Positions 43,748 to 53,742 of a DNA stretch of 64,000 bases are shown here, piece by piece. Both the position numbers and the translations under genes were made by a program. The DNA is from Zhengella sp020637775 (lineage in GTDB: Bacteria > Pseudomonadota > Alphaproteobacteria > Rhizobiales > Rhizobiaceae). The notes beneath the pieces were generated by a model. The model did not search any database and was not told the DNA's origin. It saw only the letters and a program-made list of their open reading frames with translations. Where the stretch lies: the NCBI RefSeq assembly GCF_041397485.1, contig NZ_JAWKWO010000005.1, forward strand, positions 124,001 to 188,000, in the 5' to 3' direction. Numbering within the stretch: the stretch's first letter is position 1; the number at the start of each line of letters is the position of its first letter.

Positions 43748-43769
43748 TTTACAGTAAACGTACAGTAAA
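43748..43769. promoter_or_regulatory. TACAGTAAA direct repeats upstream of the tadG-like gene
   Basis: TACAGTAAA occurs at 43750-43758 and 43761-43769, spaced one helical turn (11 bp). The first copy is also a near-perfect palindrome, TTTAC-A-GTAAA (43748-43758). It lies in an AT-rich stretch (43750-43840), unlike the surrounding genome, 94 bp before the GTG. It is a candidate activator or repressor site. Confidence 0.5.
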
Positions 43770-43862
43770 TTCTTATATACGAAATCATTTCTTTGCGTAA
43801 TCTCTAATTAAATGTTCTCATAATATATTGCCCTGTCGTTCCAAGAGGCAGGGAGCAATACT

Positions 43863-45779
43863 GTGTACAGGAATTTCGCCAGAGACAAGTCAGGCAATTT
43901 CGCCATCATGTTTGCCTTTCTCCTGCCGGCATTCATCATGGCGGCGGGGTTCGCGATCGACCTGACGGAAATGCAGCGGCAGCGCCATGCCACGGTCTAT
44001 GCGATGGAGGCGGCCGGCATCGCCATCGGGCGCCAGATCGAGGAAGGGATGAGCGACGATGAACTCAAGGCCTATGGCAAGAAGTTCTTCGAATCCAATC
44101 TCGGGCCGGTGGACGCCGACCAGACGGACCTGCAGATCCTGCTGCCCACCGATACGGGCAGCGATGGCGATATCAAGCTGACGACGGAATTGCAGTTCAG
44201 ACCGCTGTTCCTGACAGAGAGCCTCGCGGATCTCTATGGCGGTCCGAAGGATTTCACCTTCAACACGGATATCAAGGTTCGCACCAAGAACACCGCGGAA
44301 ATCGCGCTCGTCCTCGACAATTCCGGCTCCATGGACAACAAGGGTTCCGGCTCCAACAAGAAGCGCCTTGAACTGCTCAAGGAAGCGGCCACCTATCTTG
44401 TCAACGAGCTTGGCGACGACGCCAAGAAGATCAAGCAGATCGTCAAGCCCGTGCAGTTTTCCGTCGTGCCGTTTGCTGCCTCCGTCAACGTCGGGCCCCA
44501 GAACGCCACCGCCGACTGGATGGACAAGTTCGGCGACTCGCCCATCCATCACGAGAACTTCAACTGGGATTCGCTGAAGGATGCCTGGGGCGACAGCAAG
44601 AAGGCGGTCAAGACCGGCAACCGTTGGTACAAGACGGGCAATGGATGGGGCGCCGAGGAAGGCGAGGCGCTGACGCGCTTCTCGCTCTACAACGGCATGA
44701 AGAAACAGATCGGCGAGCAGGTCATCGAGGCCGGCCACTACGAAAGCCAGCCCGTATGCCGGTGGTGGTATGGCCGCCAGTATTGCTGGAACGAAAATAC
44801 CTGGGTGCCGCCGGTGACGGAGCCGATCTACGGGCCTGCCGAAGCCTGGCAGGGCTGCGTCGAGGCCCGTCCCTACCCCTACAATGTCAACGGACAAGGC
44901 GCCAGCAGCAGCGATCCGGAATCGCTGATCGTGCCCATGTTCGCCAATGACGAGACCGACAATGGCGACAATGGCTGGTGGCACAACAACTGGCTGGATG
45001 ACGACTATCCGGGCGACCCGTCCAGCTACACGAACCTGAAACGCCACCGCGACATGGTGAAATACTTCCAGACGCTGCCGGACAGCCATTCGTCCGGCCT
45101 GGACCAGGGACCCAATTTCTCCTGCACGACCACCCCGATCACACCGCTTCAGGACGTGACCAAGACCGACGAACGCGATGTGGTGCTGGATGCGATCGAT
45201 GCCATGCAGGCCAATGGAAATACCAATGTTCCGGAAGGCATGGCATGGGGCTGGCATACGCTGACCAAGGATGCGCCCTTCAGCGAAGGCCGGCCGAAAA
45301 CGGACCAGAACAACGACAAGGTGATCATCGTGCTGACCGACGGCGCGAACACCTATACCCACCTGCCCGGTTCCTACTACGATCCCGACGGCATCAAGAA
45401 GTCGACCTATGCCGCGCATGGCTACATGGGAACCAATTACGACGGCGGCAGCAAGCCGCGCCTCTATGAAGGCCTGAGTTCCGGTTTCCCGACCGGCGCG
45501 TTCAACGATACACAGTATACCGCGGCCATGGACGAGCACATGCAGCAGCTCTGCACCAATGCCAAGGATGACGGGATCATCATCTTTTCGATCGCACTCG
45601 ACCTTCCGTCCGGTTCCGGCGCCATCGACGAGCTTCGCGAATGCGCTTCGGAATCGCGCTTCCGCAAGGATGGCAGCGGGAACTATGTGAAATTGTTCTA
45701 CAATGCGACCGGCGGGCAGTTGATGGATGTCTTCAAGGCGATTGCCGACGAATTGTCGAACCTTCGCATCGTCAGCTGA
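43863..45779 (+). CDS. TadG-like protein with von Willebrand factor A domain
   Basis: A 638-residue protein with an N-terminal TadE/TadG-type membrane segment (SGNFAIMFAFLLPAFIMAAG, residues 10-29). It is followed by a vWFA domain whose metal site is DNSGSMD at residues 152-158. The central insert is rich in Trp, Tyr and Asn. The start is GTG 43863. In tad systems TadG helps anchor Flp pili; here no other tad gene is near, so this is an orphan TadG-like surface or periplasmic protein. A perfect 11 bp hairpin follows the gene at 45801-45825. Confidence 0.88.
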   Translation: MYRNFARDKSGNFAIMFAFLLPAFIMAAGFAIDLTEMQRQRHATVYAMEAAGIAIGRQIEEGMSDDELKAYGKKFFESNLGPVDADQTDLQILLPTDTGSDGDIKLTTELQFRPLFLTESLADLYGGPKDFTFNTDIKVRTKNTAEIALVLDNSGSMDNKGSGSNKKRLELLKEAATYLVNELGDDAKKIKQIVKPVQFSVVPFAASVNVGPQNATADWMDKFGDSPIHHENFNWDSLKDAWGDSKKAVKTGNRWYKTGNGWGAEEGEALTRFSLYNGMKKQIGEQVIEAGHYESQPVCRWWYGRQYCWNENTWVPPVTEPIYGPAEAWQGCVEARPYPYNVNGQGASSSDPESLIVPMFANDETDNGDNGWWHNNWLDDDYPGDPSSYTNLKRHRDMVKYFQTLPDSHSSGLDQGPNFSCTTTPITPLQDVTKTDERDVVLDAIDAMQANGNTNVPEGMAWGWHTLTKDAPFSEGRPKTDQNNDKVIIVLTDGANTYTHLPGSYYDPDGIKKSTYAAHGYMGTNYDGGSKPRLYEGLSSGFPTGAFNDTQYTAAMDEHMQQLCTNAKDDGIIIFSIALDLPSGSGAIDELRECASESRFRKDGSGNYVKLFYNATGGQLMDVFKAIADELSNLRIVS

Positions 45780-45800
45780 GCCGTGCCTTTCGGACCACGC

Positions 45801-45825
45801 ACGCCCCGCCGCACCGGCGGGGCGT
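45801..45825 (+). terminator. strong GC hairpin after the tadG-like gene
   Basis: ACGCCCCGCCG (45801-45811) and CGGCGGGGCGT (45815-45825) pair perfectly around CAC. No T run follows, so this is a pause or Rho-dependent terminator rather than a classic intrinsic one. It separates the tadG-like gene from groES. Confidence 0.6.
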
Positions 45826-45911
45826 GTGCATTCGCGTCCGGCCGGACCGGGCCGTGCCGGGGCACAACGGACCGGCACGTTCACCAATGTGATTTTTCCC
45901 TTCCGGATTTC

Positions 45912-45940
45912 TTGACACGGCAGGAGACGGTGCTTATCTC
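45912..45940 (+). promoter_or_regulatory. groESL promoter
   Basis: TTGACA (45912-45917) is a perfect -35. A -10 is read as TTATCT (45934-45939, 16 bp spacing) or TATCTC (45935-45940, 17 bp). The CIRCE operator follows directly downstream, covering the transcription start region. Confidence 0.75.
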
Positions 45941-45948
45941 CCTCGCCG

Positions 45949-45975
45949 TTAGCACTCGCTATCGAGGAGTGCTAA
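45949..45975. promoter_or_regulatory. CIRCE element (HrcA operator)
   Basis: TTAGCACTC (45949-45957), nine bases, GAGTGCTAA (45967-45975) matches the CIRCE consensus exactly. It lies between the promoter and groES, so HrcA represses groESL at normal temperature. hrcA itself is not in the window. Confidence 0.97.
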
Positions 45976-46029
45976 CACCGCGAAAGCGGTCCCATTGAGT
46001 TGAAATCCATTCACCCGAGGGTAACAGAC

Positions 46030-46326
46030 ATGGCCGAGATGAATTTCCGCCCGCTCCACGACCGCGTTGTCGTGCGCCGGGTTGAGTCCGAAGAGAAGAC
46101 CGCCGGCGGGATCATCATTCCCGACACCGCCAAGGAAAAGCCGTCGGAAGGCGAGATCGTCGCCGTTGGCGAAGGCGCGCGCAAGGACAGCGGCGAACTG
46201 ATCCCGATGTCCGTCAAGGCCGGCGACCGCGTCCTGTTCGGCAAGTGGTCGGGCACGGAAGTCAAGCTCAACGGCGAAGACCTTCTGATCATGAAGGAAG
46301 CCGACATCATGGGCGTGATCGGCTGA
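46030..46326 (+). CDS. groES: 10 kDa co-chaperonin GroES
   Basis: A 98-residue co-chaperonin that caps GroEL. The N-terminal FRPLHDRVVVRRVESEEKTAGGIIIPD, with the mobile loop (EKTAGGII), and the C-terminal NGEDLLIMKEADIMGVI are all conserved. The ATG at 46030 is preceded by GAGGG. It is first in the two-gene operon, 67 bp before groEL, under a perfect CIRCE site. Confidence 0.98.
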   Translation: MAEMNFRPLHDRVVVRRVESEEKTAGGIIIPDTAKEKPSEGEIVAVGEGARKDSGELIPMSVKAGDRVLFGKWSGTEVKLNGEDLLIMKEADIMGVIG

Positions 46327-46393
46327 ACCGGCCGGATATCCGCTCTCAAACCTCAATCCTCATTTAGGGCAAATGCCCGGGAGTTATGGAAAC

Positions 46394-48028
<1,635 letters not shown>

Positions 48029-48053
48029 GTCCGGCTTCCAAACAGACATACGG

Positions 48054-48083
48054 AAAGGGCGGCTCGCAAGGGCCGCCCTTTTT
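48054..48083 (+). terminator. Rho-independent terminator of groESL
   Basis: AAAGGGCGGC (48054-48063) pairs with GCCGCCCTTT (48072-48081) around an 8-base loop, ending in five Ts (48079-48083). It begins 25 bp after the groEL stop. Confidence 0.92.
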
Positions 48084-48272
48084 CCATGCCGCCATGGCGA
48101 CCCTGATATTCACGACGGACAATGCCATCGCAATTCAATTGTTTTCGAAACTACTTTCTTTACTTTACCTCCGGTTCATCCCGATTGCAGGAAATCCGGG
48201 CCCTTAACATGCCATGAACCCGTTCGGGCCGATATGGTCTGCGTGTGCGAATACAAATGGGGGCCTGTCTTC

Positions 48273-48845
48273 ATGCTGGAGATATTCAGTTTTACCGGTC
48301 GCTATGGCCGCGTCATGTTCTGGTTCATCATGGCCATTTCAACCGGCTTGAGCTGGTTGTCCGGTCAACTGGCGTTCAAAAAGGCGACGTTCGAGAACGG
48401 CTTCATCATGCCGGACACCAGCGATCCACGGTTCTGGGTCTCGGCTGGACTGGTTGTCCTGGCCTTCTGGCTCAGCGCCGCCGCCTGCATCAAGCGGCTT
48501 CACGACCGTGGCAAAACGGGCTGGTGGTATCTCCTGCTGTTCGTCCCGGTGTTCGGGCCCCTCTGGGTCTTGATCGAACTGGGCCTGCTTCCCGGCACAG
48601 GGCGCGATGACAACGGCTACGGGCCGCGCAACGACCTTGCGGGACGTCCGGTCAGGAAAACCGCGTCCCAGGAAGACCGCGAGATGTTCCAAGCGGAAAA
48701 CCGCCGGCGAAAGGCGATGGAAGCAGCTCATGTGAAGGACCAGGATGCGCCGACCTTGCAAGTCGAGCGGCGGCGCCAGGTGATGGACCGCCTGCGAATC
48801 CCGCCTGCGGAGCGAACCGGGTTCGGACGCAGGCGCTATATCTGA
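48273..48845 (+). CDS. DUF805 family membrane protein
   Basis: A 190-residue inner-membrane protein with the DUF805 pattern: FTGRYGRVMFWFIM at the N-terminus, then CIKRLHDRGKTGWWYLLLFVPVFGPLWVLIELGLLPG, the family hallmark. Three to four membrane segments are seen. A charged C-terminal tail of about 60 residues (RRRQVMDRLRIPPAERTGFGRRRY) is unusual in length. The start could also be ATG 48234, adding 13 residues. The function of DUF805 is unknown. A second, divergent DUF805 gene follows 30 bp later. Confidence 0.85.
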   Translation: MLEIFSFTGRYGRVMFWFIMAISTGLSWLSGQLAFKKATFENGFIMPDTSDPRFWVSAGLVVLAFWLSAAACIKRLHDRGKTGWWYLLLFVPVFGPLWVLIELGLLPGTGRDDNGYGPRNDLAGRPVRKTASQEDREMFQAENRRRKAMEAAHVKDQDAPTLQVERRRQVMDRLRIPPAERTGFGRRRYI

Positions 48846-48875
48846 CCGCTCGCTGTTTATGACGGACTGACAGGC

Positions 48876-49394
48876 ATGTGGCGTTTCTTCGGATTTTCCG
48901 GTCGGATCGGGCGGCAGACATGGTGGTTGGCCCATCTGCTTGTCGCGGCTCTCACCTTCCTGGCATGGGATGACCTCGTTTTCAGCCTTGACCGGCGCGG
49001 CGATACCGAACCGACCGCGTACGGCCTCGCCGCTCTTGCCGCCGTCCTCTGGATCTCCTGGTCCGCCAATGTGCAGCGGCTTCACGACCACAACAAGCCC
49101 GCGACGATGTCGAACCTCAGCTTCCGCTGGGCGCATGACCTTCTTATCGAGCTTGGCTTCAGGAAGGGTGACGAGGGACCGAACGACTTCGGCCCACCCG
49201 AACCGCCCTTCCTCCGTCCCGGCAGCCGAAAGGCCAGGCCGCAAGGGGCGGGCAGAAGCGGCGCCGGCTCTCCACCGGACGGAACGGCAATGCACGGCGC
49301 GGGCCTCTCCGCCGCTCCGCCAGCGGCCGAGCGGCCGGCCAGCACCGCCAGGGCGCGCACCACCTTCGGACGTCGCAGTATTCCGCCAGGTTGA
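48876..49394 (+). CDS. second, shortened DUF805-like membrane protein
   Basis: A 172-residue protein that starts like DUF805 (WRFFGFSGRIGRQTWWLAHL) and keeps NVQRLHDHNKPA, but lacks the long WWYLLL-type membrane segment that normally follows. Only two to three membrane helices remain. After residue 100 it is proline/alanine/arginine-rich and unconserved. It looks like a tandem DUF805 copy that has lost its C-terminal half, possibly regaining a new tail. It overlaps nothing and precedes fumC by 62 bp. Confidence 0.75.
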   Translation: MWRFFGFSGRIGRQTWWLAHLLVAALTFLAWDDLVFSLDRRGDTEPTAYGLAALAAVLWISWSANVQRLHDHNKPATMSNLSFRWAHDLLIELGFRKGDEGPNDFGPPEPPFLRPGSRKARPQGAGRSGAGSPPDGTAMHGAGLSAAPPAAERPASTARARTTFGRRSIPPG

Positions 49395-49456
49395 GCGGGG
49401 CTTGGTTCCCGCCGCCTCCTGCCCCATATCACTGACGGGACAAGAGGAGCAGACGC

Positions 49457-50845
49457 ATGGCGAAACGCACCGAAACCGACACGTTCGGCCCCATCGACGT
49501 GCCTGCGGACCGCTATTGGGGCGCGCAAACGCAGCGCAGCCTGGAAAATTTCCGCATCGGCTCGGAGCGCATGCCCCCTGCCCTCATCCATGCCCTCGGC
49601 CTTGTGAAACAGGCGGCGGCGCGCAGCAATGCCGCGCTCGGCGTCCTCGACGGCGATATCGCGTCCCTCATCGACCGCGCCGCGCAGGAGGTGGCGCAAG
49701 GCAGGCTGGACGACCACTTCCCGCTTGTCGTCTGGCAGACAGGATCAGGTACCCAGACCAACATGAACGCCAACGAGGTGATCGCAAACCGGGCCATCGA
49801 GATGGCGGGCGGCGCGATGGGTTCCAAGACGCCCGTCCACCCCAACGACCATGTCAATCGCAGCCAGTCGTCCAACGACACCTTCCCCACCGCCCTGCAT
49901 GTGGCGGTCAGCCGGGAGGCGCATGACCGGCTGTTGCCGGCGCTCGACCGGTTGCATGAGGCGCTCGATGACAAGGCAGAGGCGTTCGGCGACATCATCA
50001 AGATCGGCCGCACGCATACGCAGGATGCCACGCCGCTGACGCTCGGGCAGGAATTTTCCGGCTATGGCGCGGCGCTGGATCTCGGACGCAGCCGCATCGC
50101 AGCAGCGCTGGCTGACGTGCATTCGCTGGCACAGGGAGGAACGGCGGTCGGCACCGGGCTCAACGCCCCGCAGGGCTTCTCCGTACGCTTCGCCGATGAG
50201 ATTTCTGCGCTGACCGGCCTCGCCTTCCGGCCCGCGGCCAACCGTTTCGAGGCGCTGGCCAGCCATGGCGCGCTGGCCAACCTGCATGGCGCGCTGGCCG
50301 CACTGGCCGCCGATCTCTACAAGATCGCAAATGACATCCGCCTGCTGGCCTCGGGTCCGCGCTCCGGACTCGGGGAATTGTCGCTGCCGGAAAACGAACC
50401 GGGCTCGTCCATCATGCCGGGCAAGGTGAATCCGACCCAGGCGGAGGCGCTGACGATGGTGGCCGCACAGGTCATGGGCAACCAGACGACCGTGACCTTC
50501 GCCGCCTCGCAAGGCCAGTTCGAATTGAACGTGATGAAGCCGGTGATCGCCCATGACGTGCTGCAATCCATCCGTCTTCTGGCCGACGGCATGGTATCCT
50601 TCGCGGACAAATGCGTCGATGGAATCACGGCCAACGAGAGCCATATCGCTACGCTGGTCGAGCGGTCGCTGATGCTCGTGACCGCGCTTGCGCCTGAAAT
50701 CGGCTATGACAAGGCTGCTGCCATCGCCAAGGCGGCCCATGCCCATGGAACAACGCTGCGCGAGGAAGCGCTGAAGAGCGGATATGTGGATGAAGCGACA
50801 TTCGACCGGCTGGTCCGGCCGGAAACCATGATCAACGGCGGCTGA
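49457..50845 (+). CDS. fumC: class II fumarate hydratase
   Basis: A 462-residue homotetrameric fumarase that interconverts fumarate and malate in the citric acid cycle. The signature GSSIMPGKVNP is at about residues 316-326, preceded by the substrate-binding SSNDTFPTALH and GRTHTQDATPL. It belongs to the iron-independent class II. A GAGGAG ribosome site sits just before the ATG. It appears monocistronic, with DoxX 115 bp downstream. Confidence 0.98.
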   Translation: MAKRTETDTFGPIDVPADRYWGAQTQRSLENFRIGSERMPPALIHALGLVKQAAARSNAALGVLDGDIASLIDRAAQEVAQGRLDDHFPLVVWQTGSGTQTNMNANEVIANRAIEMAGGAMGSKTPVHPNDHVNRSQSSNDTFPTALHVAVSREAHDRLLPALDRLHEALDDKAEAFGDIIKIGRTHTQDATPLTLGQEFSGYGAALDLGRSRIAAALADVHSLAQGGTAVGTGLNAPQGFSVRFADEISALTGLAFRPAANRFEALASHGALANLHGALAALAADLYKIANDIRLLASGPRSGLGELSLPENEPGSSIMPGKVNPTQAEALTMVAAQVMGNQTTVTFAASQGQFELNVMKPVIAHDVLQSIRLLADGMVSFADKCVDGITANESHIATLVERSLMLVTALAPEIGYDKAAAIAKAAHAHGTTLREEALKSGYVDEATFDRLVRPETMINGG

Positions 50846-50960
50846 GAATGAACTGGTGCGTCCATGCCCTGTTTACGCTGCGTTGCACAAACCGCGCCTA
50901 TTCGTGAACGATGGAAAGCGTATTGTCTCTCTATAGCAAACAAACGCTGAGGGACTATCC

Positions 50961-51368
50961 ATGAACACCAACCTTCTCCTGCTGGCCGGCCGCGTGCTGG
51001 CCGCTTTCATCTTCATCATGGCGGGCTGGGGCAAACTGGCCGGCGGCATTGACGGCACGGCGGGCTATATAGCCTCGGTCGGCCTTCCCGCATCGACGGC
51101 GCTTGCCTGGCTGGCCGCCATTTTCGAACTGGTCGCCGGGCTCTTCATCCTGGCCGGCTTGATGACCCGCGCCACCGCGCTGGCGCTGGCCGCCTTCTGC
51201 GTCTTTACCGGTTTCGTGTTCCACTTCGATCCGGCCGACCAGATGCAGTTCATCTCCTTCATGAAGAACCTGGCTATTGCCGGTGGCTTTGCCTTCCTCG
51301 CCGTTTCCGGTCCCGGAGCATGGTCGGTGGACGCGCGTCTGGGCGGTGGCAAGCTCGCCACGGCCTGA
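50961..51368 (+). CDS. DoxX family membrane protein
   Basis: A 135-residue protein with four membrane segments and the DoxX start LLAGRVLAAFIFIMAGWGKL. It has the GLFILAGLMTRATALALAAF core. DoxX proteins are linked to quinone- or thiol-based redox stress in several bacteria, but this copy has no sulfur gene as a neighbour. It converges on a small membrane-protein gene across a bidirectional terminator. Confidence 0.88.
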   Translation: MNTNLLLLAGRVLAAFIFIMAGWGKLAGGIDGTAGYIASVGLPASTALAWLAAIFELVAGLFILAGLMTRATALALAAFCVFTGFVFHFDPADQMQFISFMKNLAIAGGFAFLAVSGPGAWSVDARLGGGKLATA

Positions 51369-51386
51369 GCCTGGCCGAACCTGAAG

Positions 51387-51418
51387 AAGGTCCGCCCGCA
51401 CCGTTCCGGCGGACCTTT
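51387..51418. terminator. bidirectional terminator between doxX-like and small membrane-protein genes
   Basis: AAGGTCCGCC (51387-51396) pairs with GGCGGACCTT (51408-51417) around 11 bases, with TTT on the plus side. It lies in the 55 bp between two convergent genes. Confidence 0.85.
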
Positions 51419-51423
51419 ATCCA

Positions 51424-51714
51424 TCAGACCGGCTGCTTCGTGCCCGTGAAGACTTGCGCCAACACAAAGGTGGCGATGACGACCGCGGACACGGCAGCCC
51501 CCGCTGAAAATGCCGTTCCCAGCAAAGCCTGAGTGCCGAAATAGACGAGCAGCAAGCCGAGAACGAGACTGACGGTGAGAAGCGCGCAGGCAATGCCCGC
51601 TCCCAATTCGGCGTTGAGCAGGCGGGCCATCCATGCCGGCAGTCTGCTGGTGCCGAACCAGAACAGCAGCAGGACCGACAGGCCGTACATGGCCAGTCCA
51701 GATGTCATTTCCAT
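51424..51714 (-). CDS. small membrane protein of unknown function
   Basis: A 96-residue protein with three hydrophobic segments (MYGLSVLLLFWFG, GAGIACALLTVSLVLGLLLVYFG, GAAVSAVVIATFVLAQVF). It has no domain I recognise. The ATG at 51714 follows GGAG at a good distance, which supports it being translated. It is flanked by the hisG stop 200 bp upstream and a convergent terminator. An upstream extension as far as 52005 has no support. Confidence 0.65.
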   Translation of the reverse strand: MEMTSGLAMYGLSVLLLFWFGTSRLPAWMARLLNAELGAGIACALLTVSLVLGLLLVYFGTQALLGTAFSAGAAVSAVVIATFVLAQVFTGTKQPV

Positions 51715-51913
51715 GAGAAAAGCTCCGCAAATCCGTCCGGCCGGACCATCCGGCAGGAACGCATGAACGGAACGCATGTGTTTTGGCTTTGTGGTTGGCG
51801 GAGCCGCACCGGTCAGCGCTGGGCTCCGGGGGACGCGTTCGGGCCGGACACACCGTCCGACCGGGCCTTCTTGCACCCGACCAGTCAGAAAAGCAATCCG
51901 TGAAAAATAGCCG

Positions 51914-52621
51914 TCAGGCGTGGGCCAGACTGGCCCCGACGCGCCCGGCGATCTCGCGCGCGAGCGCAGCCTCCGGGCCTTCCAGCACACGCTTGCCGGT
52001 GACAAGGCAGGCCTGGGATTTGAGGATGATCCCGTCGTCGAGGATCTTCAGATGGTTGGCGCGCAGCGTGGAGCCGGTGGAGGTGATATCCACGATGACA
52101 TCCGCCGACCCCGCGGCAGGCGCCCCTTCCGTGGCGCCAAGGCTTTCGACGATGCGATAGACCTGGATGCCGTGGGCGCGCGAGAAGAACTGCTGGGTCA
52201 GGCGCCAGTATTTGGTGGCGATGCGCAGACGCCGGCCATGGCTCATGCGGAACTCGGCCGCCACGTCATCAAGATCGGCCATGGTATCGACGTCGAACCA
52301 GACCTCGGGCACGGCAACGATGACATCGGCATGGCCGAAACCGAGACGGGCGGAGATTTCCACCTTCTCGTCCCAGGCCGCCAGCGTCTCGCGCACCAGA
52401 TCCTCGCCGGTGACACCCATTTCCACCGTGCCGGCACCCAGTTCGCGGGCGATCTCGGAGGCCGAAAGGAATGCGATCTCGATGCCGTCGTGACCGTCAA
52501 CGGTGGCACGGTACTGGCGCGAATCCTCCGGCTGGCGGATGGTGAAACCGGCCTTCTGGAAAACCGCGATGGCCTGTTCCTTCAGGCGGCCCTTGGAGGG
52601 CAAGGCAATGGTAACGGCCAT
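51914..52621 (-). CDS. hisG: ATP phosphoribosyltransferase, short form
   Basis: A 235-residue HisG catalysing the first step of histidine synthesis (ATP + PRPP). It lacks the C-terminal regulatory domain of the long form, so it needs HisZ, encoded 3 bp upstream. The PRPP-loop region (SADVIVDITSTGSTLRAN) and the N-terminal PSKGRLKEQ are conserved. The order hisS-hisZ-hisG is standard in this order of bacteria. Confidence 0.96.
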   Translation of the reverse strand: MAVTIALPSKGRLKEQAIAVFQKAGFTIRQPEDSRQYRATVDGHDGIEIAFLSASEIARELGAGTVEMGVTGEDLVRETLAAWDEKVEISARLGFGHADVIVAVPEVWFDVDTMADLDDVAAEFRMSHGRRLRIATKYWRLTQQFFSRAHGIQVYRIVESLGATEGAPAAGSADVIVDITSTGSTLRANHLKILDDGIILKSQACLVTGKRVLEGPEAALAREIAGRVGASLAHA

Positions 52622-52624
52622 GGC

Positions 52625-53740
52625 TCAGGTCTCCCGCGCCTGTTCGGCCCGGTCGAGCCAGACGGAAAAGCCGACGCCGGAAATGGGCGCCGGCGCGCCC
52701 AGAAGGGTCAGCAGGCGGTCATAGCGCCCGCCGCCGGCAACCGGCTTGTCGAGGCCCGGCGCATGCACCTCGAAGACAAGGCCCGTGTAATAGTCGAGCG
52801 GCCGGCCGAAGGCGGCATCATAGCGGATGGCCGACAGGTCGAGCCCGGAATTGGCGATCGCCGCGACGCGCGCGTCGAAAGCGGCAAGCGCACCGCCGAT
52901 TTCAAGCCCGGCCTTTCCGGCAAAGGCCTGCAACGCGCCGGATGCTTCGTTAAGCGGCGCGCCAATGGCCAGAAAGGCTTGCAACGCGGCAAAGGCTTCC
53001 GGCGCCAGCCGCACGGAAGCAAGGCGGGCCTTGTCGATGAGGCGTGCGGCGATCTCGGCGGGCGACCGGCCGGCGGAAGGCGAAATGCCGGTTTCGGCCA
53101 TTCTCGATTCTACATGGGCTTCCAGCGCGGCGCGGTCGCCGCCCTGCACCAGACCGACAAGGGGCGCATCGAGTGCAGCCGTCCCGTTGCCCGAGGACAG
53201 GGCATTCAGCGCGGCGGCCAATTGCTCCGGGGCACCGAAGGCGCGGGCAAGGCGCTGCTGCCAGCCGCGCGGCAGGCCGAGCGCGGCGAGCACGGCCTCG
53301 AACACGGCCTGGTCACCCATGGATACAGCCAGGTCCCGGCCGGGCATGAGCATTCGCGCCAGTGCCAGCGCATCGGCCAGCGAGCGGGCATCAGCGCTGT
53401 TGGTGTCCGGATCGCCCAGATCCTCGATTCCGGCCTGGAAGAATTCATTGCCGCCGTCGCGGCGCTGGCGGAAGACCTCGCCCAGATAGGCATAGCGCCG
53501 GTGGCCCGCCTCACCCGCCTCGATATGCATGCGGCAGACGGGAATGGTGAATTCGGGCCGCAGGCACAGGCTTTCGCCCGTCTCGCTCTCCGTCAGGAAG
53601 ATGCGCCGGCGAAGATCCTCGCCCGCCATGTCGAGAAACGGGTCGGCCGGCTGGATGACCGGCACATCGACGGCTTCCGCGCCACGCTTCTCGAACAGTG
53701 CCAGGATGTCGCGCGCATTGGAGGGGAAGCGTGGGGTCAT
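52625..53740 (-). CDS. hisZ: ATP phosphoribosyltransferase regulatory subunit HisZ
   Basis: A 371-residue HisS-like protein that is not a synthetase. It keeps class II elements (RPEFTIPVCRMH, AYLGEVFRQRRDG, a GGGRYDRLL loop) but is shorter than HisS and lacks the tRNA-binding domain. It forms a hetero-octamer with short HisG and mediates histidine feedback. The start is ATG 53740, 2 bp after the hisS stop, and the stop is 3 bp before hisG, so all three are co-translated. Confidence 0.95.
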   Translation of the reverse strand: MTPRFPSNARDILALFEKRGAEAVDVPVIQPADPFLDMAGEDLRRRIFLTESETGESLCLRPEFTIPVCRMHIEAGEAGHRRYAYLGEVFRQRRDGGNEFFQAGIEDLGDPDTNSADARSLADALALARMLMPGRDLAVSMGDQAVFEAVLAALGLPRGWQQRLARAFGAPEQLAAALNALSSGNGTAALDAPLVGLVQGGDRAALEAHVESRMAETGISPSAGRSPAEIAARLIDKARLASVRLAPEAFAALQAFLAIGAPLNEASGALQAFAGKAGLEIGGALAAFDARVAAIANSGLDLSAIRYDAAFGRPLDYYTGLVFEVHAPGLDKPVAGGGRYDRLLTLLGAPAPISGVGFSVWLDRAEQARET

Positions 53741-53742
53741 GG

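Noticed and set aside
43890..45887. Long frame antisense to the TadG-like gene
   Set aside because: The plus-strand product has a clear membrane segment and MIDAS motif; the antisense product is featureless.
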